DNA of 51,352 nt, taken from NCBI GenBank assembly GCA_964386865.1, contig CAYLUN010000036.1:1-51352 (forward strand), given 5' to 3'. Positions 7,643-14,979 of this stretch are shown in pieces (the stretch's first letter is position 1; the number at the start of each line of letters is the position of its first letter). The stretch is from CAYLUN01 sp964386865 (lineage in GTDB: Bacteria > Verrucomicrobiota > Kiritimatiellia > RFP12 > UBA1067). A program made the translations under genes and the position numbers. The notes beneath the pieces were generated by a model that worked only from the letters and a program-made list of their open reading frames with translations, was not told the origin of the DNA and made no database searches.

Positions 7643-9768
7643 ATCCACTTCTCCTGCCGAACAGATTCTTCGGCGGCCTCCACGAGCTGAAGCGTGCCCA
7701 GGGCCTCCTGCCACGAGCACACGCGCGAGCCGCTTCCGGTCGCTTCGAACACCGACCGGTGCATCTCGACAAACATCTCGTTGCGGCCCTGAGCAAACAG
7801 GCGGGACTCGTCGTTGTGGGTCAGCCGGCCCTCGACAAAGTCCAGCCACAACGTCCCGCCCTCATATTGAATGGAGCAGAAGCGACGGGTCTTGCGCGAC
7901 AGATAATCCAGGTGGCACACGACATCCGGACACGCCTGCAGGTCGAGCAGCATCAGGAACTGGTCGTCGCTGTCGATCTCGAGGGCGCTGCGGTGTCCGC
8001 CCGACGCGCAGACGCGCCGCCACGGCCCCGCAAAATGCTGCAGGTAATCCAGCTCGTGGCTCAAGTCGCGAAGGACGCCTCCGCCCTGCTCGCGATGCGC
8101 CGAATAGCACTGCCGATAATCGGAACCGGGGCGCCAGGATGGCAGGTACTGGCCTACGTAGGCATGGAGGGAGAGCAGGGTCTTCCCGGCCACGATCTCA
8201 GCCGCCGCCCGCACCAGCGGATGGAACCGGAGCGGGTAGCCCACGACCGTGGCGAAAGCCGGAGCGAGCTGCTGTTGTTGCGTAGAGGCGAGAACCGGTT
8301 TCTCGACCAGGCAGGTTCCGGAGAACCCGCACGCCGTCAATTCATCCAGCGTGCCGGCGTGCTCGGCCGTGCGGTTGCAGATCACCACATACTCGGGCCC
8401 GAAGCGCTGGGCCGCCTCGCGGACGGAACGGAAGCAGGGCCGCCCCTCCTCCGGCGACGCATGCCGGCTCACGACAGCGACGCCGCACCCCATCTCTTCC
8501 AAAACGGAGGCGTGGCGCTTGCCGATCGAGCCGTAGCCCACGACCAGGCATTTCTTCAAGAATGTTGGGCGCGAAACCGGTGACACGGCCTCAGCCGGAG
8601 CCGAAGCGGGCAGGTCACGAAAGTGTTTCTTGAGGATGTCGTGCAGCGGGGCGCGCTTGAGCGCGTCCACGATTCTTGCGCGTGTGGCGCCGCCGTCGAA
8701 TGGATTCCTTTGGCCGGCCGCAGCGGCGCGAAACGCATCCGAGCAGGCGCGGCGAAGCGCGGCCTCGATGTCGGCGGCCTGCGGCGCGCAATCCGCCACG
8801 CTCGCCGCACGCACCCGGCCCTTCTGGCGGTCGCCGATGTTCACTGTCGGGACGTTGAGCGCAGGCGCTTCGACGATGCCGCTGGAGCTGTTGCCGACGA
8901 CCGCCGCACACAGGCGCATGGCCGACAAGTAGCGGAGCTGGCCGAGCGAACGGGCATAGAGAACCCGCTCCGGCTGGGCGGCGGCAAAGGCCTGGAGCCG
9001 CTCCTCGATGGCCGCCCCGCCCGGGTCGGCGTTGACACCGGTAATGATGATCCTGTGCTCCGGGAACGCGCTGAACGCCTCAAGCAGCGCCCGCACCTGC
9101 TCTTCGCCCGAGTGAGCCTCCAAGGTGACCGGATGAAACGTGACGAGGAAGAACGGCGCGTCCAGCGGGAAACGGAGCGAGGACGCGAGCTCCTCGCGGG
9201 AAAGCAACTTGAGCGTGCGGATGCTCTCGACGCCCAGCGCACCCACATTGTAGACACGCGCCGGGTCTTCGCCGAGCTGCACGATCCGCTGGCGATACGC
9301 CTCGCAGCACGGAAAGTGCAGGTGGCTCATCTTGGTGATGGCGTGGCGAAACGCCTCATCGACCGCGCCCTCCGTGGTCTCGCCCCCGTGGATGTGCGCC
9401 ACGGGCACTCGGCAGATCTGCGCCGCCGCCGCACAGCAGAAAGCCTCGTAGCGGTCCCCGAGAATCACCACGAGGTCGGGCGACAGGTTCTTAAACGCCT
9501 CGCCGTAGCCTACGACGGCCAGCCCCATCACCTGGCAGATGGAGGCTGGATCATCCCGCCCCTCTGCATCAAGAATCGGCACCCTCGCGTCCGGCGTGAA
9601 CCCAGCGGCCTCGATCTCCCGCACCGTCTCGCCGTGCGCGGGAGACAGATGGGTGCCGCTGACCAGAAGCTGAAGCTGCAGCTCCGGCTCCTCGCGGATC
9701 GCGCGCGCCAAGCCGGACAGCAGCCCGAATTCGGCACGCGTTGAGGTGAACAGGCAGACCTTACGCAT
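7624..9768 (-). CDS. legG-ptmF: Fused hydrolysing UDP/GDP-HexNAc 2-epimerase (LegG/NeuC) and Gfo/Idh oxidoreductase (PtmF-like)
   Basis: A 714-aa fusion. Residues 1 to about 385 are a NeuC/LegG hydrolysing 2-epimerase (CLFTSTRAEFGLL, VILGDRYEAF, HIHGGETTEGAVDE, VGNSSSGIVEAP), which releases a free 2-epimerised amino sugar for condensation by LegI. After an Ala/Ser/Pro-rich linker comes a Rossmann Gfo/Idh domain (VVGYGSIGKRHA, VEKPVLAS, GGGVLRDLSHELDYL). The Gfo/Idh part resembles PtmF, which accompanies PtmA and PtmE in Campylobacter legionaminate clusters. Start ATG 9768 gives the normal NeuC N-terminus MRKVCLF and overlaps the LegI stop by 8 bp. I know of these as separate proteins; the fusion is notable. 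Confidence 0.88.
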   Translation of the reverse strand: MRKVCLFTSTRAEFGLLSGLARAIREEPELQLQLLVSGTHLSPAHGETVREIEAAGFTPDARVPILDAEGRDDPASICQVMGLAVVGYGEAFKNLSPDLVVILGDRYEAFCCAAAAQICRVPVAHIHGGETTEGAVDEAFRHAITKMSHLHFPCCEAYRQRIVQLGEDPARVYNVGALGVESIRTLKLLSREELASSLRFPLDAPFFLVTFHPVTLEAHSGEEQVRALLEAFSAFPEHRIIITGVNADPGGAAIEERLQAFAAAQPERVLYARSLGQLRYLSAMRLCAAVVGNSSSGIVEAPALNVPTVNIGDRQKGRVRAASVADCAPQAADIEAALRRACSDAFRAAAAGQRNPFDGGATRARIVDALKRAPLHDILKKHFRDLPASAPAEAVSPVSRPTFLKKCLVVGYGSIGKRHASVLEEMGCGVAVVSRHASPEEGRPCFRSVREAAQRFGPEYVVICNRTAEHAGTLDELTACGFSGTCLVEKPVLASTQQQQLAPAFATVVGYPLRFHPLVRAAAEIVAGKTLLSLHAYVGQYLPSWRPGSDYRQCYSAHREQGGGVLRDLSHELDYLQHFAGPWRRVCASGGHRSALEIDSDDQFLMLLDLQACPDVVCHLDYLSRKTRRFCSIQYEGGTLWLDFVEGRLTHNDESRLFAQGRNEMFVEMHRSVFEATGSGSRVCSWQEALGTLQLVEAAEESVRQEKWICRKHL

Positions 9769-10774
9769 CGATGAGTTCGTCCGGTCGATAATCGCGGGCG
9801 GCCTTCGTGCCGATAATTTCATCCCAGCGCATCGGGCAGACCCCGGTGCCGGGCCGTTTGACGTCCAGATTCTCAGCGGTGAACACCTCGCCTTGACGAA
9901 TGCCGCAGCGGGCGACCAGGCTCTTGCGAGCGACCTCGCGATTCTTGAGTTCGCCGGCGCTCGGCTGCTTGACCGCCGAGCCCAAAGCGAGCGAGATGTT
10001 GCGTATGCCCCGAACCATGGCCTTGAGCTCTTCCGGCTCCAGGCTGGCGCGGTGGTCGGGCCCCGGCAAGGTCTTGTCGAGGGTGAAGTGCTTCTCGATC
10101 ACGGTCGCGCCCAGGGCGGCTGCCGCCAAGGAAACCTCGATCCCTTGCGTGTGGTCCGAGTAGCCGACCGGCGACTCGGGAAACCTCTCGGACAGCGTGC
10201 GAAGCGCGAGCAAGTTGACGTCTTCGAGGGGTGCCGGATACTCCGTGGTGCAGTGGAGAAGCGTCACCTGATCCGGCGACGTGCCGCTCTGGACTAACAC
10301 CTCGCGGGCGTCACGGATCTCGGGCAGCGTGCTCATGCCGGTGGAGAGAATAACTTTCTGCCGGAGCGCGCCGATGCGCCTGAGATAGGGCAGATTCGTG
10401 ATCTCGCCCGACGGGATTTTCCAGACGTCGACACCCAGTCGCACGAGCAGGTCGAGAGACGGAAAATCGAACGCCGTCGACAGGAACGCGATGCCGCACG
10501 CCTGGCATGCCTTCACCAGTTCGACGTGGGCCGCCTCGTCCAGTTCCAATCGCTTCAACATCTCGTACTGGCTCTCGGCCACACCGGTCGTCTGCACCTG
10601 ATAGTCCGCCTTGGCCGCCGACCGCGTCACGATCGCCTCGGTGCGGAACGTCTGAAACTTGACGGCGTCCGCGCCCGCCTCGGCGGCCGCCTGGATCAGC
10701 CGCTTCGCCAGCTCAAGCGACCCGTTGTGATTGACCCCGGCCTCGGCGATGATTGTCACTTGGCTCGGGCTCAT
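9761..10774 (-). CDS. legI: N-acetylneuraminate/legionaminate synthase (NeuB/LegI family)
   Basis: A 337-aa NeuB-family synthase condensing phosphoenolpyruvate with a 6-carbon amino sugar to give a nine-carbon nonulosonate. The N-terminal TIM barrel shows IIAEAGVNHNGS, AVKFQTF, KIPSGEITNLPYL, GYSDHTQG and IEKHFTLDKTLPGPDHRASL with the metal-binding and catalytic residues. The C-terminal SAF antifreeze-like domain is marked by REVARKSLVAR and ENLDVKRPGTGV. ATG 10774 overlaps the LegH stop as ATGA and has GGAAGG five bases upstream, so it is preferred over the GTG at 10780. Legionaminate rather than neuraminate is suggested by the flanking LegC-type aminotransferase and PtmE/PtmA/PtmF homologues. 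Confidence 0.93.
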   Translation of the reverse strand: MSPSQVTIIAEAGVNHNGSLELAKRLIQAAAEAGADAVKFQTFRTEAIVTRSAAKADYQVQTTGVAESQYEMLKRLELDEAAHVELVKACQACGIAFLSTAFDFPSLDLLVRLGVDVWKIPSGEITNLPYLRRIGALRQKVILSTGMSTLPEIRDAREVLVQSGTSPDQVTLLHCTTEYPAPLEDVNLLALRTLSERFPESPVGYSDHTQGIEVSLAAAALGATVIEKHFTLDKTLPGPDHRASLEPEELKAMVRGIRNISLALGSAVKQPSAGELKNREVARKSLVARCGIRQGEVFTAENLDVKRPGTGVCPMRWDEIIGTKAARDYRPDELIDA

Positions 10775-11373
10775 CGGCACCTTCCCGCGAAAAAGAGGCC
10801 GCGGGCTCTCACAAAACTCCCCGGCGGAACCTTCTCACACTGAACCACAACCGCGCCGGAGCCTACAAACGACCCCGCGCCGACTGCGGCCTGCCCGTTT
10901 ACGATGGCACCGGTTGAGACATGGCAATGGTCTTCGACCACCGCGTCGTGCTCAATCAGGCAGTGGCTGTTGAGAATGCAGTTGACGCCCACGCTGGCCG
11001 CGGCATTGACGGTCACGCCATGCATGACAATCGTGCCCGCGCCCACGCGGGCGTGACGGGAGACGTGCGCGTTCGGCGAGATGATGGCGGGCAGCCGGTA
11101 TCCCAGCTCAACGAACCGACTGTACAGCCTGATCCGCACGTCGGCGGACTGAACCTGGCCAACGGTTACAAAGGCGTGCTCGATGCTTCCGCGAAGATCT
11201 TCCAGGTCGTCGTCCGTCCCGATCAGCGGATATCCCAAGACCTCGGCCGGCGAGTTCGCACCGGGCCGGTCCACGATCCCGGCGATCTGGAAGCGGCCCT
11301 CCTGCTCGATCACGTCGATACAGCTCTTGCAGTGGCCGCCCGCGCCGATCAGCAAAATAGTCGGCTTGCTCAT
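10771..11373 (-). CDS. legH: NeuD/PglD-type sugar O/N-acetyltransferase, candidate LegH
   Basis: A 200-aa acetyltransferase of the NeuD/PglD/WeeI family: an N-terminal Rossmann-like sugar-nucleotide-binding part (ILLIGAGGHCKSCIDVI) followed by a left-handed beta-helix of hexapeptide repeats (SPNAHVSRHARVGAGTIV, HCLIEHDAVVEDHCHVSTGA). The histidine in IEHDAVV corresponds to the catalytic base of PglD. Start ATG 11373 overlaps the LegC stop as ATGA. Following LegC, it most likely acetylates the 4-amino group that LegC introduces. The open frame runs upstream to 11778, but that extension is Arg-rich shadow sequence of the aminotransferase. Confidence 0.87.
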   Translation of the reverse strand: MSKPTILLIGAGGHCKSCIDVIEQEGRFQIAGIVDRPGANSPAEVLGYPLIGTDDDLEDLRGSIEHAFVTVGQVQSADVRIRLYSRFVELGYRLPAIISPNAHVSRHARVGAGTIVMHGVTVNAAASVGVNCILNSHCLIEHDAVVEDHCHVSTGAIVNGQAAVGAGSFVGSGAVVVQCEKVPPGSFVRARGLFFAGRCR

Positions 11374-12518
11374 CGTGCACCCCGCGTGCTGCTGGGCAGG
11401 TTCACCACGCGCTGGGCCAGCCAGCGGGCGTTGTCCACGTCGCCACAGCAACAGTCCTTGTACATGGACAAGTCGGGCATCAGCTCCCAAACGGGGCGCG
11501 TAAAAATCTTGGCGTCGTTCGTGGCGGCCAGCAGCTGATCGCGTAGATCCGGCTCCTTCACGAGGATGGCGTTCAGCCAGTAGTTGCCCCGGCAGCCGTT
11601 CGGCTCGGCGATGAAAGAGGCCCAGTCGCAGCGCGCGAAGAACGCGGCGTAGGCCTCGGCCGTTTCGCGCTTGTTCGCCAAGAAGCCGTCGAGCTGCTCG
11701 AGCTGGGCGCAGGCGAGCGCGGCGTTCAGGTTGGGCATCCGGTAGTTGTATCCGATCTCGTCGTGAACGAACTCCCACCGGTGGGGGACTTTTGCGACGG
11801 TCGTGAGGTGCTTCGCGTGCCGGCCCAGCGCGTCGTCGTCCGTCACAATCGCGCCGCCGCCGCCGCAGGTGATTGTCTTGTTACCGTTGAAGCTAAAGAT
11901 GCCCAGGCGGCCGAAGGTGCCGCAGGCGCGGCCGCCGCGAGCCGAACCGAGCGCTTCGGCGGCGTCCTCGACAACGGGAATTCCCCACGCCTCCCCGATC
12001 CGCACCAGCTCGTCGACGTGGCAGGGAAGGCCGAACGTATGCATAGGCACGATGGCCGCAATGCGGCGGCCCGTCTTGCGGTTGAAGCAGCCCGCCTGCG
12101 TCCGGTCAGCCTGCTCCGCCAGAAAGCGCTCGACGGCGCGCGGGCACAGCCCCAGCGTCTCGCGGTCGACGTCCGCGAAGACGGGAATCGCCTGACAGTA
12201 GGTGATCGCATTGGCGGTCGCAATGAAGGTCAGCGGCTGCGTGATCACTTCGTCGTTGGGCTCAACCCCCACGAGGCGCAGGGCGACATGTAGCGCGCTG
12301 GTTCCATTCACAGTCACCACAGCCCGGCGCGCCTTGAGATAGGCGGCGAGGTCTTTCTCGAAACGATCCACGTAGGCCCCGACGCTCGACACGAAGGTCG
12401 AGTCGATGGCGTCGAGAACCAACGCTTTGTCACGCGCCCCGAAGCGGGGCTCGTGCAGCGCGATCGGCCCGCTCGTGCTGTACCAGTCGCGGATGAACGA
12501 GATGAGTGAGTCAAACAT
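11370..12518 (-). CDS. legC: LegC-type UDP/GDP-4-keto-HexNAc aminotransferase
   Basis: A 382-aa DegT/DnrJ/EryC1/StrS aminotransferase. Its N-terminus, with SGPIALHEPRFGARDKALVL and STFVSSVGAYVDRFEKDL, is the signature of the LegC subgroup (also called UDP-4-keto-6-deoxy-GlcNAc aminotransferase). TVNGTSALHVALRLVGV, VVEDAAEALGS and FSFNGNKTITCGGGGAI with the PLP lysine follow. It aminates C4 of a 4-keto-6-deoxy-HexNAc nucleotide. The 4,6-dehydratase (LegB) that should supply that substrate is not in the window. No ribosome-binding site is visible; the 5-prime side is an 8-bp repeat array (12524-12571). Confidence 0.9.
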   Translation of the reverse strand: MFDSLISFIRDWYSTSGPIALHEPRFGARDKALVLDAIDSTFVSSVGAYVDRFEKDLAAYLKARRAVVTVNGTSALHVALRLVGVEPNDEVITQPLTFIATANAITYCQAIPVFADVDRETLGLCPRAVERFLAEQADRTQAGCFNRKTGRRIAAIVPMHTFGLPCHVDELVRIGEAWGIPVVEDAAEALGSARGGRACGTFGRLGIFSFNGNKTITCGGGGAIVTDDDALGRHAKHLTTVAKVPHRWEFVHDEIGYNYRMPNLNAALACAQLEQLDGFLANKRETAEAYAAFFARCDWASFIAEPNGCRGNYWLNAILVKEPDLRDQLLAATNDAKIFTRPVWELMPDLSMYKDCCCGDVDNARWLAQRVVNLPSSTRGAR

Positions 12519-12607
12519 AAGGTAGTTCTAAAGTGCTAAAGTTCGAGAGTTCCAAAATGAGAGAGTGAAGGGGGACGGAGCGCTTCTTGGCTACAGTTGG
12601 AGACTGC
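12519..12607. other. Intergenic stretch between wbpD and legC with octamer repeats
   Basis: An 89-bp gap made largely of degenerate 8-bp units (12524-12571) with a GGGGACGGAG run just after them. No open reading frame or convincing promoter is seen. Confidence 0.6.
12524..12571 (+). repeat. Degenerate octamer tandem array, intergenic copy
   Basis: Six 8-bp units on the plus strand: AGTTCTAA, AGTGCTAA, AGTTCGAG, AGTTCCAA, AATGAGAG, AGTGAAGG. The same octamer family recurs at 14932-14979 and inside the wbpE coding region at 15247-15286. Confidence 0.8.
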
Positions 12608-13354
12608 TCATGCCTCGGCCTTGAATGCGTCATAAGCCTTGACTCCTTTGGTCAGCTCGGGGGGCAAGGGAGCCTCTTCGTCGAGGTCGAGACAGTGAAG
12701 ATGGTTGATGGTCGATGGTCGATGGTTGATGGTCGATAGTTCATAGCGATAACCGGACTCGGGACAGACCAGAATGGTGGATGGTGGATGGTCGATGGTC
12801 GGTGGTTGTTCTGACAATAAACCATCAACCACCAACGATGAACTCCTTCGGTCGCCCTCAGGCCGCAGGATATGCCCGTGCCGGCTCATCCAGCCCTTCT
12901 GACGGGCGGGGTTGCCCACCATCAGCGCATAGTCGGGAACGTCCTTGGTCACCACGCTGCCGGCCGCGATAAAACAGTACCGCCCCAGCGTGACCCCACA
13001 CACGATGGTACAGTTCGCCCCGAGTGTCGCGCCGCGCCGGATGAGCGTCCGCTCGTAGAGCGAGTGCCTGCTGACTTGCGAGCGGGGGTTGGTGACGTTC
13101 GTGAGGACGCAACTGGGCCCGAGAAACACGTCGTCCTCGATCACGATCCCGGTGTAGACGGAGACGTTATTCTGGATTTTGACGTTGTTGCCGATGACCG
13201 TGCCGCCGTCCACGTTCACGTTTTGCCCGATCACGCAGCGCTCGCCGATCTTCGCGCCTTTCTGGATGTGGCTGAAATGCCAGATCTTGGTGCCGGCGCC
13301 GACCTCGGCACCGTCGTCGACGTAGGCGGATTCGTGTTTGAAATAATCAGTCAT
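12608..13354 (-). CDS. wbpD: WbpD/WlbB-type N-acetyltransferase carrying two in-frame heptamer-repeat insertions
   Basis: A 248-aa left-handed beta-helix acetyltransferase (GTKIWHFSHIQKGAKIG, GQNVNVDGGTVIGNNVKIQ, GNPARQKGWMSRHG) of the WbpD/WlbB type, which acetylates the 3-amino group of UDP-GlcNAc3N-uronate. The family is usually near 190-200 aa and ends with a CPESG-type motif. Here the motif VCPESGYRYEL is split from the body by about 26 residues (LVVDGLLSEQPPTIDHPPST) and followed by STINHRPSTINH, both encoded by 7-bp tandem repeats that keep frame. GGAG lies five bases before ATG 13354. The enzyme core appears intact; the insertions sit in the C-terminal tail. Confidence 0.88.
   Translation of the reverse strand: MTDYFKHESAYVDDGAEVGAGTKIWHFSHIQKGAKIGERCVIGQNVNVDGGTVIGNNVKIQNNVSVYTGIVIEDDVFLGPSCVLTNVTNPRSQVSRHSLYERTLIRRGATLGANCTIVCGVTLGRYCFIAAGSVVTKDVPDYALMVGNPARQKGWMSRHGHILRPEGDRRSSSLVVDGLLSEQPPTIDHPPSTILVCPESGYRYELSTINHRPSTINHLHCLDLDEEAPLPPELTKGVKAYDAFKAEA
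12701..12742 (+). repeat. Heptamer array A inside wbpD
   Basis: Six 7-bp units (ATGGTTG, ATGGTCG, ATGGTCG, ATGGTTG, ATGGTCG, ATAGTTC). On the coding strand 42 bp are read in frame as the peptide STINHRPSTINH and flanking residues. Confidence 0.85.
12774..12841 (+). repeat. Heptamer array B inside wbpD, with an inverted arm
   Basis: Five direct 7-bp units (ATGGTGG twice, ATGGTCG twice, GTGGTTG at 12774-12808), a 12-bp spacer, then inverted units ACCATCA, ACCACCA, ACGATGA (12821-12841). The arms can pair as an imperfect hairpin. It is translated in frame as part of the WbpD tail. Confidence 0.8.
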
Positions 13355-13361
13355 GGAGACT

Positions 13362-13557
13362 CCAGAGGTCAGAGGTCAGAGGCCAGAGGTCAGAGGTCAG
13401 TGGTCAGAGGTCAGAGGTCAGTGGTCAGAGGTCAGAGGCCAGAGGTCAGAGGTCAGAGGTCAGAGGCCAGAGGCCAGAGGTCAGAGGTCAGTGGTCAGTG
13501 GTCAGAGGTCAGAGGCCAGAGGTCAGAGGTCAGAAGTCAGAAGACAGAGGTCAGTGT
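13362..13557 (+). repeat. Long degenerate heptamer array (TCAGAGG), 28 units
   Basis: Twenty-seven contiguous 7-bp units (TCAGAGG with CCAGAGG, TCAGTGG, TCAGAAG and ACAGAGG variants) plus a terminal TCAGTGT. It begins 8 bp upstream of the wbpD start and ends by supplying the stop codon (13551-13553) of the four-helix-bundle gene. There are no unique spacers, so it is not CRISPR. Confidence 0.95.
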
Positions 13558-13925
13558 TTCAGAAACGGCGCGGGGTTGGAAATCATGGCTCCCAGCATTC
13601 GACCGACTTCGTGATTGAGAGAAGTCAAACGTTCGTGCTCATCCACAGAGATGTATCCGCAATCCTTAGCGAAATCGAGTGACGTGTCCGTCTCTGCGTT
13701 CTCGCCATCGCAATCGGTTAGTTTTGAAATGAAGTGAGCGTCATACCTTCGCTTGGCCCACGCCTCTCGCAGGTTCAAACATACGGAGCGGGAGGATCTG
13801 CGGATCTGGCTCGTTAGCGCATATCTCTCCTCGGCAGGAAACCGCTTGCTAACTTCGAAGACCGACATAGAAACTTCGTAGGCCTTTTGGAAGACGGTCA
13901 GCTCTTTCGCCGAATGGATCTGCAT
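13551..13925 (-). CDS. Four-helix-bundle protein of the S23/IVP (TIGR02436-like) family
   Basis: A 124-aa protein with LTVFQKAYEVSMSVFEVSKR, ALTSQIRRSSRSVCLNLRE and FISKLTDCDGENAETDTSLD, the pattern of the four-helix-bundle family first seen as products of 23S rRNA intervening sequences. Its molecular role is unknown. ATG 13925 is chosen with AGGGG just upstream; the longer frame to 14051 only translates repeat DNA (EVRGQR units). The stop codon lies in the 28-unit heptamer array and the start abuts an inverted 8-unit array, so the gene is bracketed as a cassette. It has no evident link to the sugar genes around it. Confidence 0.85.
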   Translation of the reverse strand: MQIHSAKELTVFQKAYEVSMSVFEVSKRFPAEERYALTSQIRRSSRSVCLNLREAWAKRRYDAHFISKLTDCDGENAETDTSLDFAKDCGYISVDEHERLTSLNHEVGRMLGAMISNPAPFLKH

Positions 13926-13929
13926 CGCG

Positions 13930-13985
13930 CCCCTGACCTCTGACCTCTGTCCTCTGACCTCTGTCCTCTGTCCCCTGACCTCTAG
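13930..13985 (-). repeat. Heptamer array in inverse orientation (8 units)
   Basis: Eight 7-bp units on the plus strand: CCCCTGA, CCTCTGA, CCTCTGT, CCTCTGA, CCTCTGT, CCTCTGT, CCCCTGA, CCTCTAG. This is the reverse complement of the TCAGAGG family at 13362-13557. The last unit supplies the wbpB stop codon (13982-13984). Confidence 0.92.
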
Positions 13986-14932
13986 TAACTCAGCATCTCC
14001 ATCATCCGGATGCCTGACAGCACGTCGGCCTTCGCCGGGAACATATCCCACCTATCCTGAGCGATGTACTGATACAAGGTGTCGTGCCCCTTGCCGTACT
14101 GATGGTTGATCGTGAAGTCCATATCCGGCTTCTCCAGGCCCTGAACATTCCAGAAGTCGATCTTGTTCAGATTGGTTCCGGACAGGCGGATCGTCCCTTT
14201 CTCCGCGACCAGGACGAACTCGGTGAGGTAGTTCTTTTCGTACACGCTGACCGTGGTGTTGAGCGTGCCCACCGCGCCGTTCTTGAAACTCAGAACAGCC
14301 GAGAGGGAGTCGTAGACCTCCATGCCTCGCAGCTGACCGCCGATGCCCTTGTGCTCGGCCAGCTCGCCGAAGAAGTAGTGCAGCATATCCACGTAGTGGC
14401 TGGCCTGCGTGTAGAGCACCCCGCCGTCGAACTCCGCCGTGCCATGCCAGTCGATTTTGAAGTATTCGTCGTTACGGTTCCAGAGCACATTGCAGATGAA
14501 CTGGTGGATCTTGCCGAGCTTGCCGCTGCTGATCAGCTCTTTAACCATCTTGACCAGAGGGTTGTAGCGGTTCTGATACACCGGCAGCAGCACCTTCCCC
14601 GCCTTCTCCACCCGGCGATAGACCTCATACGCTTCGCGCAGGGTCAGAGAGAGCGGCTTCTCGCAGACGATATAGGGAGCGTCGGTGAGCTCGGCAATGT
14701 TCGAAACATGCCGAGGGTGTAACCCGGACGGGGTCAGAACACAGATGACGTCCACGCCTTTGATGAGCCGATAATCCGTCACGTAGGGCACGGCGAGCTT
14801 TTCGGACAAGGCCTTGGCGCGCGCTTCGACCTTGTCGCAGACCATCGCGATCTTCACGCACTGGGTGTCTGCAATAGCCTCGACGTGCCTCGCCGAAATA
14901 CGTCCGCAGCCGACTAATGCTACTCTTTTCAT
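13982..14932 (-). CDS. wbpB: WbpB/WlbA-type UDP-GlcNAc-uronate 3-dehydrogenase (Gfo/Idh family)
   Basis: A 316-aa Gfo/Idh/MocA oxidoreductase. VALVGCGRISARHVEAI is the NAD-binding motif and VCEKPLSLTL the EKP motif. VYQNRYNPLVKMVKELI, VLWNRNDEYF and GTAEFDGGVLYTQASHYVDML are characteristic of WbpB/WlbA. These enzymes oxidise C3 of UDP-N-acetylglucosaminuronate so that WbpE can aminate it. It lies 25 bp after wbpE, a gap made of octamer repeats. No ribosome-binding site is visible; the array runs up to the ATG. WbpA, WbpE and WbpD homologues are all nearby. Confidence 0.9.
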   Translation of the reverse strand: MKRVALVGCGRISARHVEAIADTQCVKIAMVCDKVEARAKALSEKLAVPYVTDYRLIKGVDVICVLTPSGLHPRHVSNIAELTDAPYIVCEKPLSLTLREAYEVYRRVEKAGKVLLPVYQNRYNPLVKMVKELISSGKLGKIHQFICNVLWNRNDEYFKIDWHGTAEFDGGVLYTQASHYVDMLHYFFGELAEHKGIGGQLRGMEVYDSLSAVLSFKNGAVGTLNTTVSVYEKNYLTEFVLVAEKGTIRLSGTNLNKIDFWNVQGLEKPDMDFTINHQYGKGHDTLYQYIAQDRWDMFPAKADVLSGIRMMEMLSY

Positions 14933-14979
14933 TTTCGAACTTTCGAACTTTAGAACTCTAGAACTTTAGAACTTCCCCC
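14932..14979 (+). repeat. Octamer array spanning the wbpE stop and wbpB start
   Basis: Six 8-bp units on the plus strand: TTTTCGAA, CTTTCGAA, CTTTAGAA, CTCTAGAA, CTTTAGAA, CTTCCCCC. On the coding strand the array encodes the last residues (VLKF) and TAG stop of wbpE, fills the gap, and reaches the wbpB ATG. Confidence 0.9.

Noticed and set aside
7643..7849. N-terminal extension of the LegF-PtmA frame
   Set aside because: It overlaps the upstream gene in another frame, is Arg/Gly-rich without motifs, and a strong ribosome-binding site marks ATG 7642.
9761..10774. Assignment to N-acetylneuraminate (sialic acid) synthesis
   Set aside because: The NeuB/NeuC/CMP-synthetase families alone would allow it, but LegC, LegH and Ptm-type partners point to a legionaminate-like sugar.
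13362..13557. CRISPR array
   Set aside because: The 7-bp units are contiguous with no unique spacers and no cas genes are present.
13353..13682. Plus-strand frame translating EVRGQR repeats
   Set aside because: It is only the heptamer array read in one frame; no start signal or conserved sequence.
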